Source: Pseudomonadota bacterium
GTDB lineage: Bacteria > Pseudomonadota > Alphaproteobacteria > Rhizobiales > Xanthobacteraceae
Direction: 5' to 3'
Assembly (NCBI GenBank): GCA_023442085.1
Contig: JAEZMT010000340.1
Coordinates: 1-64,000, forward strand
DNA: 64,000 nt
This document shows, piece by piece, positions 1 through 8,195 of the stretch; position 1 is the first letter of the stretch, and each line of letters opens with the position of its first letter. The notes under the pieces are model-generated. The model made no database searches. It was not told the DNA's origin and saw nothing but the letters and a program-made list of their open reading frames with translations. Both the position numbers and the translations under genes were made by a program.

Positions 1-123
1 GCGCTCGCGCGGCGGCTTCGGTCGGGCACGGACATGCGGGCGAGCGTGCGGCGGGAGATCACCGCCGGGCTCGAACGCGTCGCCGCCCGGGTGGCGCGCC
101 AGGAGGCGCCGCTCGACGCCTGA
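1..123 (+). CDS. C-terminal end of an unidentified protein (partial)
   Basis: The reading frame is open from the left edge to a TGA at 121-123 and encodes 40 Arg- and Ala-rich residues ending in RQEAPLDA. The codon choice (nearly all G/C third positions) matches neighbouring real genes. The start lies outside the window and no domain can be recognised in so short a piece. It could be the tail of a helical regulatory or DNA-binding protein, but that is only a composition-based guess. Confidence 0.5.
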   Translation, partial: ALARRLRSGTDMRASVRREITAGLERVAARVARQEAPLDA

Positions 124-185
124 CGGATGCCGATAGGGAACGGGTGGCGCGGCCGCTCGTTGACTGCGCAAAGGAGATCGATGCC

Positions 186-569
186 ATGAGCCCCACAACC
201 TCCTCGTCCGCCCCCCGCACCGCGCCGCTCGACCAGCGGCTGGACGAAGCGCTGGAGGAGTCTTTCCCCGCCAGCGATCCGCCGTCCGTGACGCGCGCTC
301 CGAAAGCGGAGGGCGAGCCGCGCGACGAGACGGAGCGCGAGAAGGAAGAAGTCTCCGACCAGCTGGACGAGGCGCTGGAGGATTCCTTCCCCGCCAGCGA
401 TCCACCCTCCATCACCCGCGCGCCCAAGCCCGAGGGCGATCCGGCGGCGGACGCGCGGGAGGAGGATGCCAGCGCGAAGAAGCACGCCTCCGATCGTCTC
501 GATGAGGCGCTGAAGGAGACGTTTCCCGCCAGCGACCCGCCCGCGCTGGTCCAGCCCGGCGCAGCGTGA
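186..569 (+). CDS. Small acidic protein with three SFPASDPPS repeats
   Basis: A 127-residue hydrophilic protein built from three copies of a unit of about 30-40 residues with the core LDEALEESFPASDPPS. The third copy reads KETFPASDPPA. The units are joined by charged, probably disordered linkers. Single-repeat proteins with this core are common in rhizobia and relatives; their function is unknown to me. The start at 186 is chosen because AAGGAG lies at 171-176, nine bases upstream. There are no membrane segments or cysteines. It converges on the pirin gene. Three repeats in one chain suggests internal duplication. Confidence 0.8.
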   Translation: MSPTTSSSAPRTAPLDQRLDEALEESFPASDPPSVTRAPKAEGEPRDETEREKEEVSDQLDEALEDSFPASDPPSITRAPKPEGDPAADAREEDASAKKHASDRLDEALKETFPASDPPALVQPGAA

Positions 570-596
570 ACGGCTCAAGAAGCGCCGCCTCCGCTC

Positions 597-1553
597 TCAG
601 CCCCTTGGGCTTTGGGGGCGGGGGCGGCCGGCGCCGTCTTCGGGAGCGGGGATGAACTCGTCGTGGTCCATGGGGATGAGATCGAACCGCCCCTCCCGCC
701 ACGCCGCCTTCGCCATGTCGAGCCGCTCAAGGCTTGACGACACGAAATTCCACCAGATGTAGCGCGGCCCCTCCAGCGGCTCGCCGCCCACCAGCATCAG
801 CCGTGCGGGCGTGCGGGCGCGCACAGAGGTCGCGACACCGCGCCGGATCACCAGCATCTGGCCGGAGGGAAAGACGGTGCCGTCCACCTCCACCTCGCCC
901 TCCAGCGTGAACAGCGCCCGGTCCTCATGGGTGGGGTCCACCGGCACATGGGCGCCGGCGGCCAGCTGAATTTCCACATAGGTCGCAGGCGACGCGAGCG
1001 CCACGGGCGAGGTCGCCCCGAAGGCACTGCCGAGGATGACCCGCGCGCGTACCCCGCCGTCCGCCACAACCGGAAGCTTTTCGCTGTCGGCGTGCAGGAA
1101 GTCCGGCGCCGTTTCCTCCAACGCTTTGGGCAAGGCGATCCAGCTCTGGATGCCGAACAGCGGACCGCCGCGCGCCTTCACCGTTGCGTCGTGCCGCTCG
1201 GAATGGACGATGCCCCGCCCTGCCGTCATCAGGTTCACCGCACCCGGCTCGATCACCCGCTCGGTGCCGAGGCTGTCGCGATGGATCATGCTGCCTTCGA
1301 ACAGGTAGGTGACGGTCGCGAGCCCGATGTGCGGATGGGGCCGCACGTCCTGCGCCTGCGCCGCCGAGAATCGCACCGGCCCCATGCGGTCGAAGAAGAT
1401 GAAGGGGCCGATCATCTGGCCCTGCACGGAGGGCAGCACGCGCGCCACCTCCATGCCGCCGATGTCGTGGGCGCGGGGGACGATGACGGTCTCGACGGCC
1501 GCGCAGCTGGCGGCATCGCCGGGGACGGGATCGGGGGTCGGGGAGAAGCTCAT
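597..1553 (-). CDS. Pirin family protein
   Basis: A 318-residue bicupin. Family signatures seen near the N-terminus include GPFIFFDRMGP and the metal-binding run PHPHIGLATVTYLFEG, followed by HRDSLG and GIVHSERH, which supply the usual His/Glu ligands of the first cupin barrel. Pirins are iron-binding proteins; some have quercetinase activity and others act as regulators, and the sequence does not say which applies here. Length is at the long end for the family because of a tail of about 30 residues. The gene stands alone, convergent with the repeat protein and divergent from the pilin gene, so it is probably monocistronic. Confidence 0.93.
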   Translation of the reverse strand: MSFSPTPDPVPGDAASCAAVETVIVPRAHDIGGMEVARVLPSVQGQMIGPFIFFDRMGPVRFSAAQAQDVRPHPHIGLATVTYLFEGSMIHRDSLGTERVIEPGAVNLMTAGRGIVHSERHDATVKARGGPLFGIQSWIALPKALEETAPDFLHADSEKLPVVADGGVRARVILGSAFGATSPVALASPATYVEIQLAAGAHVPVDPTHEDRALFTLEGEVEVDGTVFPSGQMLVIRRGVATSVRARTPARLMLVGGEPLEGPRYIWWNFVSSSLERLDMAKAAWREGRFDLIPMDHDEFIPAPEDGAGRPRPQSPRG

Positions 1554-1786
1554 GGCCCGAGATTGCCGGCCTCCGCCGCCGACGTCAAAGGGGCGTGGCG
1601 GACGGCGGCGTCAAAGGCGCGCGAGCGGAACCGTTAACCTTTCACGCAGGCAACCCCCTCCTCCGGGACCGGCGGGGAGCGTTTTTTACTTCCCCGCAAG
1701 GGGCCGACCCTAGCGTCGGCCTACCGCGGCACCCTCGTCGCGGGATCATATTCGCGGCCATGCGCCGCCCTGACCGGATTTGAGCC

Positions 1787-1951
1787 ATGAAGCTTCTGTT
1801 CTCGCGCTTCATCAAGGAAGAGGACGGCTCCACCGCCCTCGAATACGGCTTGATTGCCGCCGGGCTTTCCATCGCCATCGTCACGGTGCTGGTGCAGATC
1901 GCCTCGACCTTCGCCCGGCTGCAGGCCTCCTCCGCCGCCGCCGGGAACTGA
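1787..1951 (+). CDS. Flp family type IVb pilin
   Basis: A 54-residue prepilin. A short basic leader (MKLLFSRFIKEEDGS) precedes the conserved TALEYGLIAAGLSIAI segment. The Gly-x-Thr/Ser-Ala-x-Glu-Tyr pattern is the Flp processing site and start of the hydrophobic N-terminal helix. This is the structural subunit of Tad/Flp adhesive pili, secreted through the inner membrane and polymerised outside the cell. The prepilin peptidase gene follows after 7 bp, so the pair is probably one operon. The rest of a tad locus is not in the window. The gene is short but the motif is clear. Confidence 0.9.
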   Translation: MKLLFSRFIKEEDGSTALEYGLIAAGLSIAIVTVLVQIASTFARLQASSAAAGN

Positions 1952-1958
1952 CCGCGCG

Positions 1959-2450
1959 ATGGGGATGGGCCACATCAGGATCGCCGAGCTGCTGCTGCTC
2001 GGCCTCTATCCGGCACTTTTGTGCGCGTCGATCGGCGCGGACGTTGCCCGCCGGATCATCCCCAATGTCGTGGTCGTGGGCCTCATCGCCGCCTTTGCCG
2101 CCGTCACGTTTCTTGTCCCCGTCCCCGACCTGATCTTCCGGCTCGCCGCCGCCGGCGCCGTCACGGCGCTGGGCTTCTCCTTGTTCGCCGAGGACATCAT
2201 CGGCGCGGGCGATGCCAAGCTCGCGGGCGCCATCGTGCTGTGGGTGGACCCGCTGCACCTGCCCCTGTTCGTGCTCGCCACCGGCACGATCGGCGCCATG
2301 CTTGGCATCGCTGCAGCGGCACGCCATCGCTTCGCCGGCGTGGATGAGGCCGCCCTTGCCGACCGGCGCCGCGCCAGCCTGCCCTATGGGGTGGCGCTGG
2401 CGGGCGCAGGCCTCATCATCCATCCCCTGTCGAGCCTGCTGCATCCCTGA
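1959..2450 (+). CDS. cpaA: Prepilin peptidase (CpaA/TadV type, A24)
   Basis: A 163-residue polytopic membrane protein. It has the two aspartates of the A24 aspartic prepilin peptidases: one in the N-terminal ADVARRIIPN segment and one in the GAGDAKL (GxGD) motif. The short form without the N-terminal methylase domain is typical of CpaA/TadV. It should cleave the leader of the Flp pilin encoded immediately upstream (7-bp gap). The start at 1959 is the first in-frame ATG after the pilin stop; a second ATG two codons later is an alternative. Hydrophobic segments alternate through the whole chain. Confidence 0.9.
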   Translation: MGMGHIRIAELLLLGLYPALLCASIGADVARRIIPNVVVVGLIAAFAAVTFLVPVPDLIFRLAAAGAVTALGFSLFAEDIIGAGDAKLAGAIVLWVDPLHLPLFVLATGTIGAMLGIAAAARHRFAGVDEAALADRRRASLPYGVALAGAGLIIHPLSSLLHP

Positions 2451-2573
2451 TCCGGTCCGGCTGCGCCTGTCCCTTGCGGGCGGGCGCGGCGCGGACCACC
2501 ATGCGCCGTCTGCGCGGCGCCGGATGGCGGAACCATTGCCTGTCCCCCCGGCGCGGCGCGAGGAGTTCCGTTG

Positions 2574-3941
2574 ATGATCGATTGCTTTGCCCCGTCGTCC
2601 GCCGTCAGCCTGCCCGTCTGGTGCGTCACCAAGGACACCTTCGCCTCCGCACCCATTCCCGAGCCCGCGCGCCGCTTCGCCGAAGCGGCCGGCTTCTCGG
2701 GCGCGGCCGGCAAGCTGCTGCTGCTGCCGAACGCCGATGGCGGGCTCGCCGGTGCCCTGTTCGGCATCGCCCCTGCTCCGAAGTCGGACGCTTTCGCGAC
2801 CGGCGCCCTGCCCGGCCTGCTGCCGGAAGGCGTGTGGCGGCTGGAGGGCGAGGTGCCGAGCCCCCGCCTCGCCGCACTCGCCTTCGCCCTGGGCACCTAC
2901 CGCTTTTCCGCCTATCGCACCGCCAAGGCCCCCAAGGTGCAATTGGTGGTGCCGGAGGGCGTGGACGCCGCCCAGCTTTACCGCACGGTGGAGGCCGTCA
3001 CCCTCACCCGCGATCTCGTCAACACCCCGGCCAATGACCTCGGCCCCGCCGAGCTGGAGGATGCCGCCCGCAGCCTCGCCGCCCGCCACGGCGCGCGTTT
3101 CCGCTCCATCGTCGGCGACGCGCTGCTGGCGCAGAACTTTCCCATGATCCATGCGGTGGGCCTTGCCGCCGCCCGCGCGCCGCGCCTGATCGAGATCCGC
3201 GCCGGCGATCCCGCTCACCCCAAGGTGACGCTGGTGGGCAAGGGCGTGTGCTTCGACACCGGCGGCCTCGATCTGAAACCCTCCGCGGCCATGCTTCTGA
3301 TGAAGAAGGACATGGGCGGCGCCGCCAACGCGCTGGGCCTCGCCCACATGCTCCTGTCACGCGGCGCGAAGGTGAACCTGCGCGTACTGATCCCGGCGGT
3401 GGAGAATTCCGTCTCCGGCGTCGCCTTCCGTCCCGGCGACGTGCTGCGCAGCCGCAAGGGCCTCTCGGTGGAGATCGGCAACACCGATGCCGAGGGCCGC
3501 CTCGTGCTGGCCGACGCGCTCGCCCTCGCCGACGAGGAGGCGCCCGACCTGATGGTGGATTTCGCCACCCTCACCGGTGCCGCCCGCGTCGCCCTCGGCC
3601 CGCAGCTCCCCGCCGCCTTTACCGACGACGAAGACTTTGCCGCCGACCTGTCCCGCCACGCCATGGTGGAGGCCGACCCCCTGTGGCGGCTGCCGCTCTG
3701 GGCACCCTACGCGGGCATGCTCGATTCCAAGGTGGCGGACATCAACAACGTCTCCTCCGGCGGCTTCGCCGGCGCCATCACCGCCGCTCTATTTCTCGCC
3801 AAGTTTGTCGAGAAGGCCCGGTCCCATCTCCATCTCGACCTGTTCGCCTGGAACCCCGGCAGCCGGCCGGGCCGGCCGGAGGGCGGCGAGGCGCAGACCA
3901 TCCGCGCGCTGGACGCGCTGATTGCCGAGCGGTTCGGCTGA
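2574..3941 (+). CDS. Leucyl aminopeptidase family protein (M17)
   Basis: A 455-residue cytosolic di-metal aminopeptidase. The M17 signature NTDAEGRLVLADAL is present. Upstream of it are VCFDTGGLDLK and MLLMKKDMGG, which hold the metal ligands and catalytic lysine. An N-terminal macro-like domain of about 150 residues precedes the catalytic domain, as in the family. It removes N-terminal residues from peptides in turnover. AGGAG at 2561-2565 supports the ATG at 2574; a TTG one codon earlier is possible. The NlpC/P60 gene follows after 16 bp, a pairing frequent in alphaproteobacteria, so the two are probably co-transcribed. Confidence 0.93.
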   Translation: MIDCFAPSSAVSLPVWCVTKDTFASAPIPEPARRFAEAAGFSGAAGKLLLLPNADGGLAGALFGIAPAPKSDAFATGALPGLLPEGVWRLEGEVPSPRLAALAFALGTYRFSAYRTAKAPKVQLVVPEGVDAAQLYRTVEAVTLTRDLVNTPANDLGPAELEDAARSLAARHGARFRSIVGDALLAQNFPMIHAVGLAAARAPRLIEIRAGDPAHPKVTLVGKGVCFDTGGLDLKPSAAMLLMKKDMGGAANALGLAHMLLSRGAKVNLRVLIPAVENSVSGVAFRPGDVLRSRKGLSVEIGNTDAEGRLVLADALALADEEAPDLMVDFATLTGAARVALGPQLPAAFTDDEDFAADLSRHAMVEADPLWRLPLWAPYAGMLDSKVADINNVSSGGFAGAITAALFLAKFVEKARSHLHLDLFAWNPGSRPGRPEGGEAQTIRALDALIAERFG

Positions 3942-3957
3942 GGAGAGCGGGGAAGCC

Positions 3958-4815
3958 ATGCCCTTCGCTTTGCCCCCGGGCCTCGACGCCCGGCTGACCC
4001 CGGCCCGCGCCGATCTTGCCGCCACCAGCCTGAAGGGGCTGGTGGACGTGCCGCGCTTCGTGGACGGCGAGATGCGGCGTGTTGCGGTACCCGTCGCGCC
4101 CCTGCGCCGCCGCCCCGCCGGCGACGCCCCGCTCGAAACCGAGGCGCTGTTCGGCGAGCGGGTGCGCCTGTTCGAGGAAGACACGGAAGGCTGGGCCTGG
4201 GTGCAGTTGGAGGCAGACAATTACGTCGGCTACATGCCCGCCGAGGCCCTCGCCGCCGAAGGCACCGCGCCTGCGCACAAGGTGACGGCGCTGCGGACCT
4301 TCCTGTTTCCCGGACCGGACATCAAGCTGCCGCCCCGCGACGCGCTGGTGTTCGGCAGCCGGGTGGTGGTGCGCGCCATCTCGGGCGGGTTCGCCTTGAC
4401 GACGGACGGCTGCCTGCCCGCCGTCCATGTGGCCCCCGCCGACGACCGCGAGGGCGATTTCGTCACCGTGGCCGCCCGCTTCCTCGGCGTGCCCTATCTG
4501 TGGGGTGGGCGCTCCAGCCTCGGCATCGACTGCTCCGGACTGGTACAGACGGCCCTCGCCGCCACCGGCCTCCGGGTGCCGCGCGACAGCGACATGCAGG
4601 AAAAGGCCATTGGCGCGGCCATTCCGCTCGATGCCCCCCTGCGGCGCGGCGATCTCCTGTTCTGGCCGGGACATGTGGGCATCGCCGAGGACGAGCAGAC
4701 GCTGCTCCACGCCAACGCCTTCCACATGGCCGTGGCGCGCGAGCCCCTTGCCGGCGCGCTGGAGCGAATCAGCGCCGCCGGGCTCGCTCTGCGGACCATC
4801 CGCCGTCCGGGCTGA
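3958..4815 (+). CDS. NlpC/P60 family peptidoglycan hydrolase with SH3-like N-terminus
   Basis: A 285-residue protein. Residues about 50-150 look like bacterial SH3 modules (ALFGERVRLFEEDTEGWAWV and a second copy). The C-terminal half is an NlpC/P60 cysteine peptidase: IDCSGLVQ holds the nucleophile Cys, GHVGIAEDE the His, and HANAF the third polar residue. These enzymes cut cell-wall stem peptides, generally D-Glu-meso-diaminopimelate bonds. No signal peptide is visible, so it may act on imported muropeptides, which would fit its place behind an aminopeptidase gene. The start is chosen from GAGGAG at about 3942, shortly after the preceding stop. Confidence 0.9.
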   Translation: MPFALPPGLDARLTPARADLAATSLKGLVDVPRFVDGEMRRVAVPVAPLRRRPAGDAPLETEALFGERVRLFEEDTEGWAWVQLEADNYVGYMPAEALAAEGTAPAHKVTALRTFLFPGPDIKLPPRDALVFGSRVVVRAISGGFALTTDGCLPAVHVAPADDREGDFVTVAARFLGVPYLWGGRSSLGIDCSGLVQTALAATGLRVPRDSDMQEKAIGAAIPLDAPLRRGDLLFWPGHVGIAEDEQTLLHANAFHMAVAREPLAGALERISAAGLALRTIRRPG

Positions 4816-4827
4816 CGCGACGCCTCT

Positions 4828-6456
4828 TCAGCTGTGGGCGATGACCCGGTCGCGGCCGCCGCGCTTCGCTTCGTAGAGCGCGGCGTCGGCGGCGGCGATA
4901 AGGGCGTCCGGGCTGCCATCCGCCGTCGGCACGACGGAGGCGACCCCGAAGCTCGCCGTCACCCGGCGGCGCGGCGCGGCCGGATGCTCGATGGCGATTT
5001 CCGCCAGGAGGCGGCGCACATCCTCCGCGAAGGCGACACCGGCGCTGATGTCGGCACCGGACATCAGCACGACGAACTCCTCGCCGCCATAGCGCGCCAC
5101 GAGATGGGTCGTGCCCGCCGCCGCCGCCGACAGCATCCGCGACACGGCCCTGAGCGTCTCGTCGCCCTGAAGGTGCCCGCGCGTGTCGTTGAAGGCCTTG
5201 AAATGATCCACATCCAGCATCACCAGGGTGAGCGGCACGCCATCGCCCCTGGCCCGCACCCAGTCCTGTGAGAACTGCACGTCGAAGGTCCGCCGGTTGG
5301 CGAGCCCGGTGAGCCCGTCGGTCCGCGCCAGCGAGGCGAGGCGGCCATTCATGGTCCTGAGCTCGTTGTTGCGCTGGGAGAGGCGGCGCGCCATTTCGTT
5401 GAAGGCGTGGACGAGGGGCGAGAATTCAGCGACGCCCATGTCGGTCACGCGGTCCGCTTCGCCGCGCCCCACCGCCGCCACCGCCCGCGTGAGCCGGGCG
5501 ATGGGCGCGATCACGATCCGCTCCTCTGCCACCCAGGCGAGCAGCAGGAAGCAGGCGAGCGCGATGAAATAGGCCAGCGCCGTCGATCTCACCTTGCTGT
5601 CGATGGGGCCAAGCGCCTTCGCCGTCTCGATCCCCACGGCAATGTGGATGGGCAGATTGCCGAAGCCCTCGAACGCGAAGATGCGCTCCTTGCCGTCATA
5701 TCCGGGCACCTGAACGATGCCGCTCTGCTCGGCCGTCACCGCACGGGTCAGCGGGTGATCGGGAAAGCTGTGCTCCACGATCTCGGGCATGGTGGGATAG
5801 CGCACCAGGACCGTGCCGTTATCGCCGATGAGGTCGACGACCACGCCGAGTTCCACGGCGCTTCCGGCCGCGATCCGTGAGAGCCATTGAAGGTCGAGAA
5901 CCACGCCGGTCACGGCGCGCACGTCCCCGCCCGGACCATGCTCCGCCCGCAGCAGAAACACCGAGTTGCGCCCGCTCACCCGCGAGACGAACATCTCGGT
6001 CATCACCACGCCATCCACGGCAACGGCATCGTGGAAATAGTCCCGCTCGGAGATGTTGACGCCAAGCGCGAGCGGCGCGTGGGCGCAGCGGACGATGCCC
6101 GTCGCGTCGGCGATGAACGCGCCCTGGATGCCGGCCACCTCATCGGCGAGGCGGGACACCTGCCGGTTGCAGACGACAGGATCCTCAAGCATGCGATCCG
6201 CCATGCGGGACACCACTTCGAGGGTCGTCAACGCCCGCGACATGCCTTCCAGCTGGGCGAGCTTGGCGCTGCGCGCGAAGTTCCGCACGTCCTCCTCGAG
6301 GGCGGCGACCTGCACCTGCCGCTCGGCCATCAGGGCGAGCATCCGCTCCACCGACAAGGGGATGGCCACGAGGCAGACGAGGAAAAGGACGCGCAGACGC
6401 AGGCTCGACCGCCGCCCGCGCGCAGCCCTGACCTCTCCCCCATTTCCCTCGACCAT
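4828..6456 (-). CDS. Membrane-anchored diguanylate cyclase (sensor-HAMP-GGDEF)
   Basis: A 542-residue protein that should make cyclic di-GMP. The order is a TM helix at about 20-38, a periplasmic sensor region of about 250 residues, a second TM helix (YFIALACFLLLAWVAEE), a HAMP linker and a GGDEF domain. The catalytic motif is GGEEF at 457-461, preceded by ARY. The usual allosteric RxxD inhibitory site just upstream is not present (the aligned stretch is GTTH). The frame stays open far upstream on this strand but is antisense to the next gene; the ATG at 6456 starts the recognisable TM-bearing protein. It is convergent with the NlpC gene. Confidence 0.9.
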   Translation of the reverse strand: MVEGNGGEVRAARGRRSSLRLRVLFLVCLVAIPLSVERMLALMAERQVQVAALEEDVRNFARSAKLAQLEGMSRALTTLEVVSRMADRMLEDPVVCNRQVSRLADEVAGIQGAFIADATGIVRCAHAPLALGVNISERDYFHDAVAVDGVVMTEMFVSRVSGRNSVFLLRAEHGPGGDVRAVTGVVLDLQWLSRIAAGSAVELGVVVDLIGDNGTVLVRYPTMPEIVEHSFPDHPLTRAVTAEQSGIVQVPGYDGKERIFAFEGFGNLPIHIAVGIETAKALGPIDSKVRSTALAYFIALACFLLLAWVAEERIVIAPIARLTRAVAAVGRGEADRVTDMGVAEFSPLVHAFNEMARRLSQRNNELRTMNGRLASLARTDGLTGLANRRTFDVQFSQDWVRARGDGVPLTLVMLDVDHFKAFNDTRGHLQGDETLRAVSRMLSAAAAGTTHLVARYGGEEFVVLMSGADISAGVAFAEDVRRLLAEIAIEHPAAPRRRVTASFGVASVVPTADGSPDALIAAADAALYEAKRGGRDRVIAHS

Positions 6457-6591
6457 CCCGGCCGCCCCCCTGCCGCCCGGATACGTGAGCCGAACCGCAG
6501 CCTTTTCATACCCGCTTCTTGATCGGAAAGGGAGATCGGTACATGTCCTCGTTGGCGGCGCGTGAGCCGACGCGAAGGCGGGAGCCAAAGC

Positions 6592-7290
6592 ATGAATGAG
6601 GGCGGAGCAACGCCGGAAAGCGCACTGAGACTGGCCGTGATCCGCCGCGAGATCGCCGAAAGCTGCGCGGAATGCGGGCGCCCCGCTGCGGATGTGACGC
6701 TGGTGGCGGTCTCGAAGACCTTTCCTGCGGAAGACATAGTGCCGACGCTCGAAGCCGGACAGCGGGTGTTCGGCGAGAACCGGGTGCAGGAGGCGGGGCA
6801 CAAGTGGCCCGGCCTGAGGGAGCGGTACCCCGACGCGGAGCTTCACCTCATCGGGCCGCTCCAGTCCAACAAGGCGCGGGAAGCGGTGGCGCTGTTCGAC
6901 GTGATCCACACCGTCGACCGCCCCAAGATCGCGGCGGCCCTCGCCGAGGAAATGGCCCGCCAGGATCGCCGGCCGCGGCTGTTCGTGCAGATCAATACCG
7001 GCGCCGAGCCGCAGAAGGCCGGCGTTCTGCCGGAGGAGGCCGACGCCTTCATCGCTGTGTGCCGGGATATCCACAGGCTGGAAATCGGCGGCCTCATGTG
7101 CATCCCGCCGGCCGAGGACGTGCCCGACCCGCACTTCGCCTTGCTTGCGGAAATCGCGGCCCGCAATGGCCTTTCCGGCCTTTCCATGGGCATGAGCGCG
7201 GACTTTTCCGCCGCCATCCGCCAGGGCGCCACCCATGTGCGGATCGGCAGCGCCATCTTCGGCCATCGCCCCAGCCAGAAGGAGGCTTGA
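6592..7290 (+). CDS. yggS: YggS family pyridoxal phosphate homeostasis protein
   Basis: A 232-residue single-domain PLP-binding TIM barrel. Family signatures are TLVAVSKTF (PLP lysine), FGENRVQEA, ELHLIGPLQSNK, QINTGAEPQKAG, GGLMCIPP, LSMGMSADF and VRIGSAIFG. These proteins bind PLP without a known catalytic reaction and maintain vitamin B6 and amino-acid homeostasis. The start at 6592 follows GGAG at 6581. The gene ends 44 bp before tRNA-Glu and belongs to the core chromosome, marking the left border of the acquired DNA. Confidence 0.93.
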   Translation: MNEGGATPESALRLAVIRREIAESCAECGRPAADVTLVAVSKTFPAEDIVPTLEAGQRVFGENRVQEAGHKWPGLRERYPDAELHLIGPLQSNKAREAVALFDVIHTVDRPKIAAALAEEMARQDRRPRLFVQINTGAEPQKAGVLPEEADAFIAVCRDIHRLEIGGLMCIPPAEDVPDPHFALLAEIAARNGLSGLSMGMSADFSAAIRQGATHVRIGSAIFGHRPSQKEA

Positions 7291-7334
7291 AGTCCCCGGC
7301 ATTCGCCGCTATAGAGCCCTCCTCCTCGCGAGAT

Positions 7335-7410
7335 GCTCCCATCGTCTAGCGGTCTAGGACGTCGCCCTCTCACGGCGAAAACAGGGGTTCGAGTCCCCTT
7401 GGGAGCGCCA
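7335..7410 (+). tRNA. tRNA-Glu (anticodon CTC)
   Basis: A 76-nt cloverleaf including an encoded CCA. The acceptor strands GCTCCCA (7335-7341) and TGGGAGC (7400-7406) pair fully, the discriminator is G, and CCA is at 7408-7410. The anticodon stem CGCC/GGCG encloses loop CTCTCAC, giving anticodon CTC. The T arm carries GGGGTTCGAGTCCCC. The gene is intact although its last 46 bp are the integration site of the adjacent island, because the element restores the 3' end. Confidence 0.96.
7365..7410. repeat. attL: 46-bp direct repeat, copy 1 (3' half of tRNA-Glu)
   Basis: From the anticodon loop to the CCA of tRNA-Glu, 46 bp are identical to 29618-29663. One copy in an intact tRNA and one isolated copy next to an integrase gene is the classical attL/attR pair of a tRNA-targeting tyrosine recombinase. 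Confidence 0.95.
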
Positions 7411-7426
7411 TTCTTTTCAAAGGCTT

Positions 7427-7458
7427 AGCCCCGCCCATTGCGGGGCTTTTGTTTTTTT
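7427..7458 (+). terminator. Rho-independent terminator after tRNA-Glu
   Basis: AGCCCCGC (7427-7434), loop CCATT, GCGGGGCT (7440-7447), followed by a T-rich run to 7458. It lies beyond the 46-bp crossover repeat, so it belongs to the island and now ends transcription of the host tRNA. Confidence 0.85.
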
Positions 7459-7477
7459 GGGAAGAATTTGGGGAGTA
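7459..7477. repeat. Candidate integrase arm site, left (island)
   Basis: GGGAAGAATTTGGGGAGTA at the left end of the island matches 18 of 19 bases at 29493-29511, in the same orientation near the right end. The positions (about 50 bp inside the left att, about 107 bp inside the right att) suit arm-type binding sites of the island integrase. This role is inferred. Confidence 0.45.
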
Positions 7478-8195
7478 TGCGTCGGCGGACGCGGGCGGAT
7501 TTCGGCGGGATTTGGCGAGTCGGTGGGGAAGGGGCGAACGTCGCGCGCTCTGGGCCTCAGCTGGAGGACACCTCTCCGCGATGCTATGGACCCCACGTAC
7601 AACTGACTGAGCCGAAAGTAGCCGGCTTGGCATCCGATCAGCGAGCAGAAGACTGCGCGGAGCTTAGCGCTTCCTTCTGGCTGGGGTTGACCCATAGCTG
7701 CCCCTCGACTGCCCCGCAGCGACGTCCGCTTTGCGCCCCCATATCGGACATAGAAGCTGCGTGGCGGACCGTCCAAAAAGCCGACATGGTCATGGCGCAG
7801 CCGAAGGGCGACAGATGGTCCCGGCGTATTTGTTCGAATCCCGCCCGGTTCGCCATTCCCTGCAGATAGAGCGTCTATCGGCGTGGGGCGTAGCAGAAGA
7901 ATGCGCAACGTTCCAAAGGCTTTGCAGGTTCGACCTCTGCACCGCGCTGCCAGCGAACTCCGGGTTGCATTCTCCGACTGACCCGTTTCTCTCCCGACCT
8001 GTGGACTGAAGCTCGCACGATACGGCCGGACGCACTATGTATTTCAAGATGGTTGACAAAAGACCATGGCCGCGGAGTTTGTTTCCGCAATGGTGAAGAA
8101 TTGATCATTGGTGGCGTAGGGTGGCTCTGAATTTCCGGAGGAGTACCTGAAACTGATTGGAGCAGGCAGACTGTCTTCTTTCCTTGAGAGCGAGG
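7478..8195. other. Gene-poor left end of the island
   Basis: About 700 bp with no convincing gene: open frames on both strands have no ribosome-binding site or recognisable domain. One detail stands out: 7832-7855 reads like the 3' end of a tRNA (GTTCGAATCCCG, then a seven-base acceptor-like strand and CCA) without the rest of a cloverleaf upstream. It may be a relic attachment site. Confidence 0.4.

Noticed and set aside
1881..3347. 488-codon minus-strand frame
   Set aside because: Antisense to the prepilin peptidase and M17 aminopeptidase; composition is Gly/Ala/Arg/His-rich as expected for a shadow in GC-rich DNA.
6457..7302. Extension of the diguanylate cyclase frame far upstream on the minus strand
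   Set aside because: The extra 280 codons are antisense to the well-supported YggS gene, lack motifs, and the TM-bearing sensor starts at the ATG at 6456.
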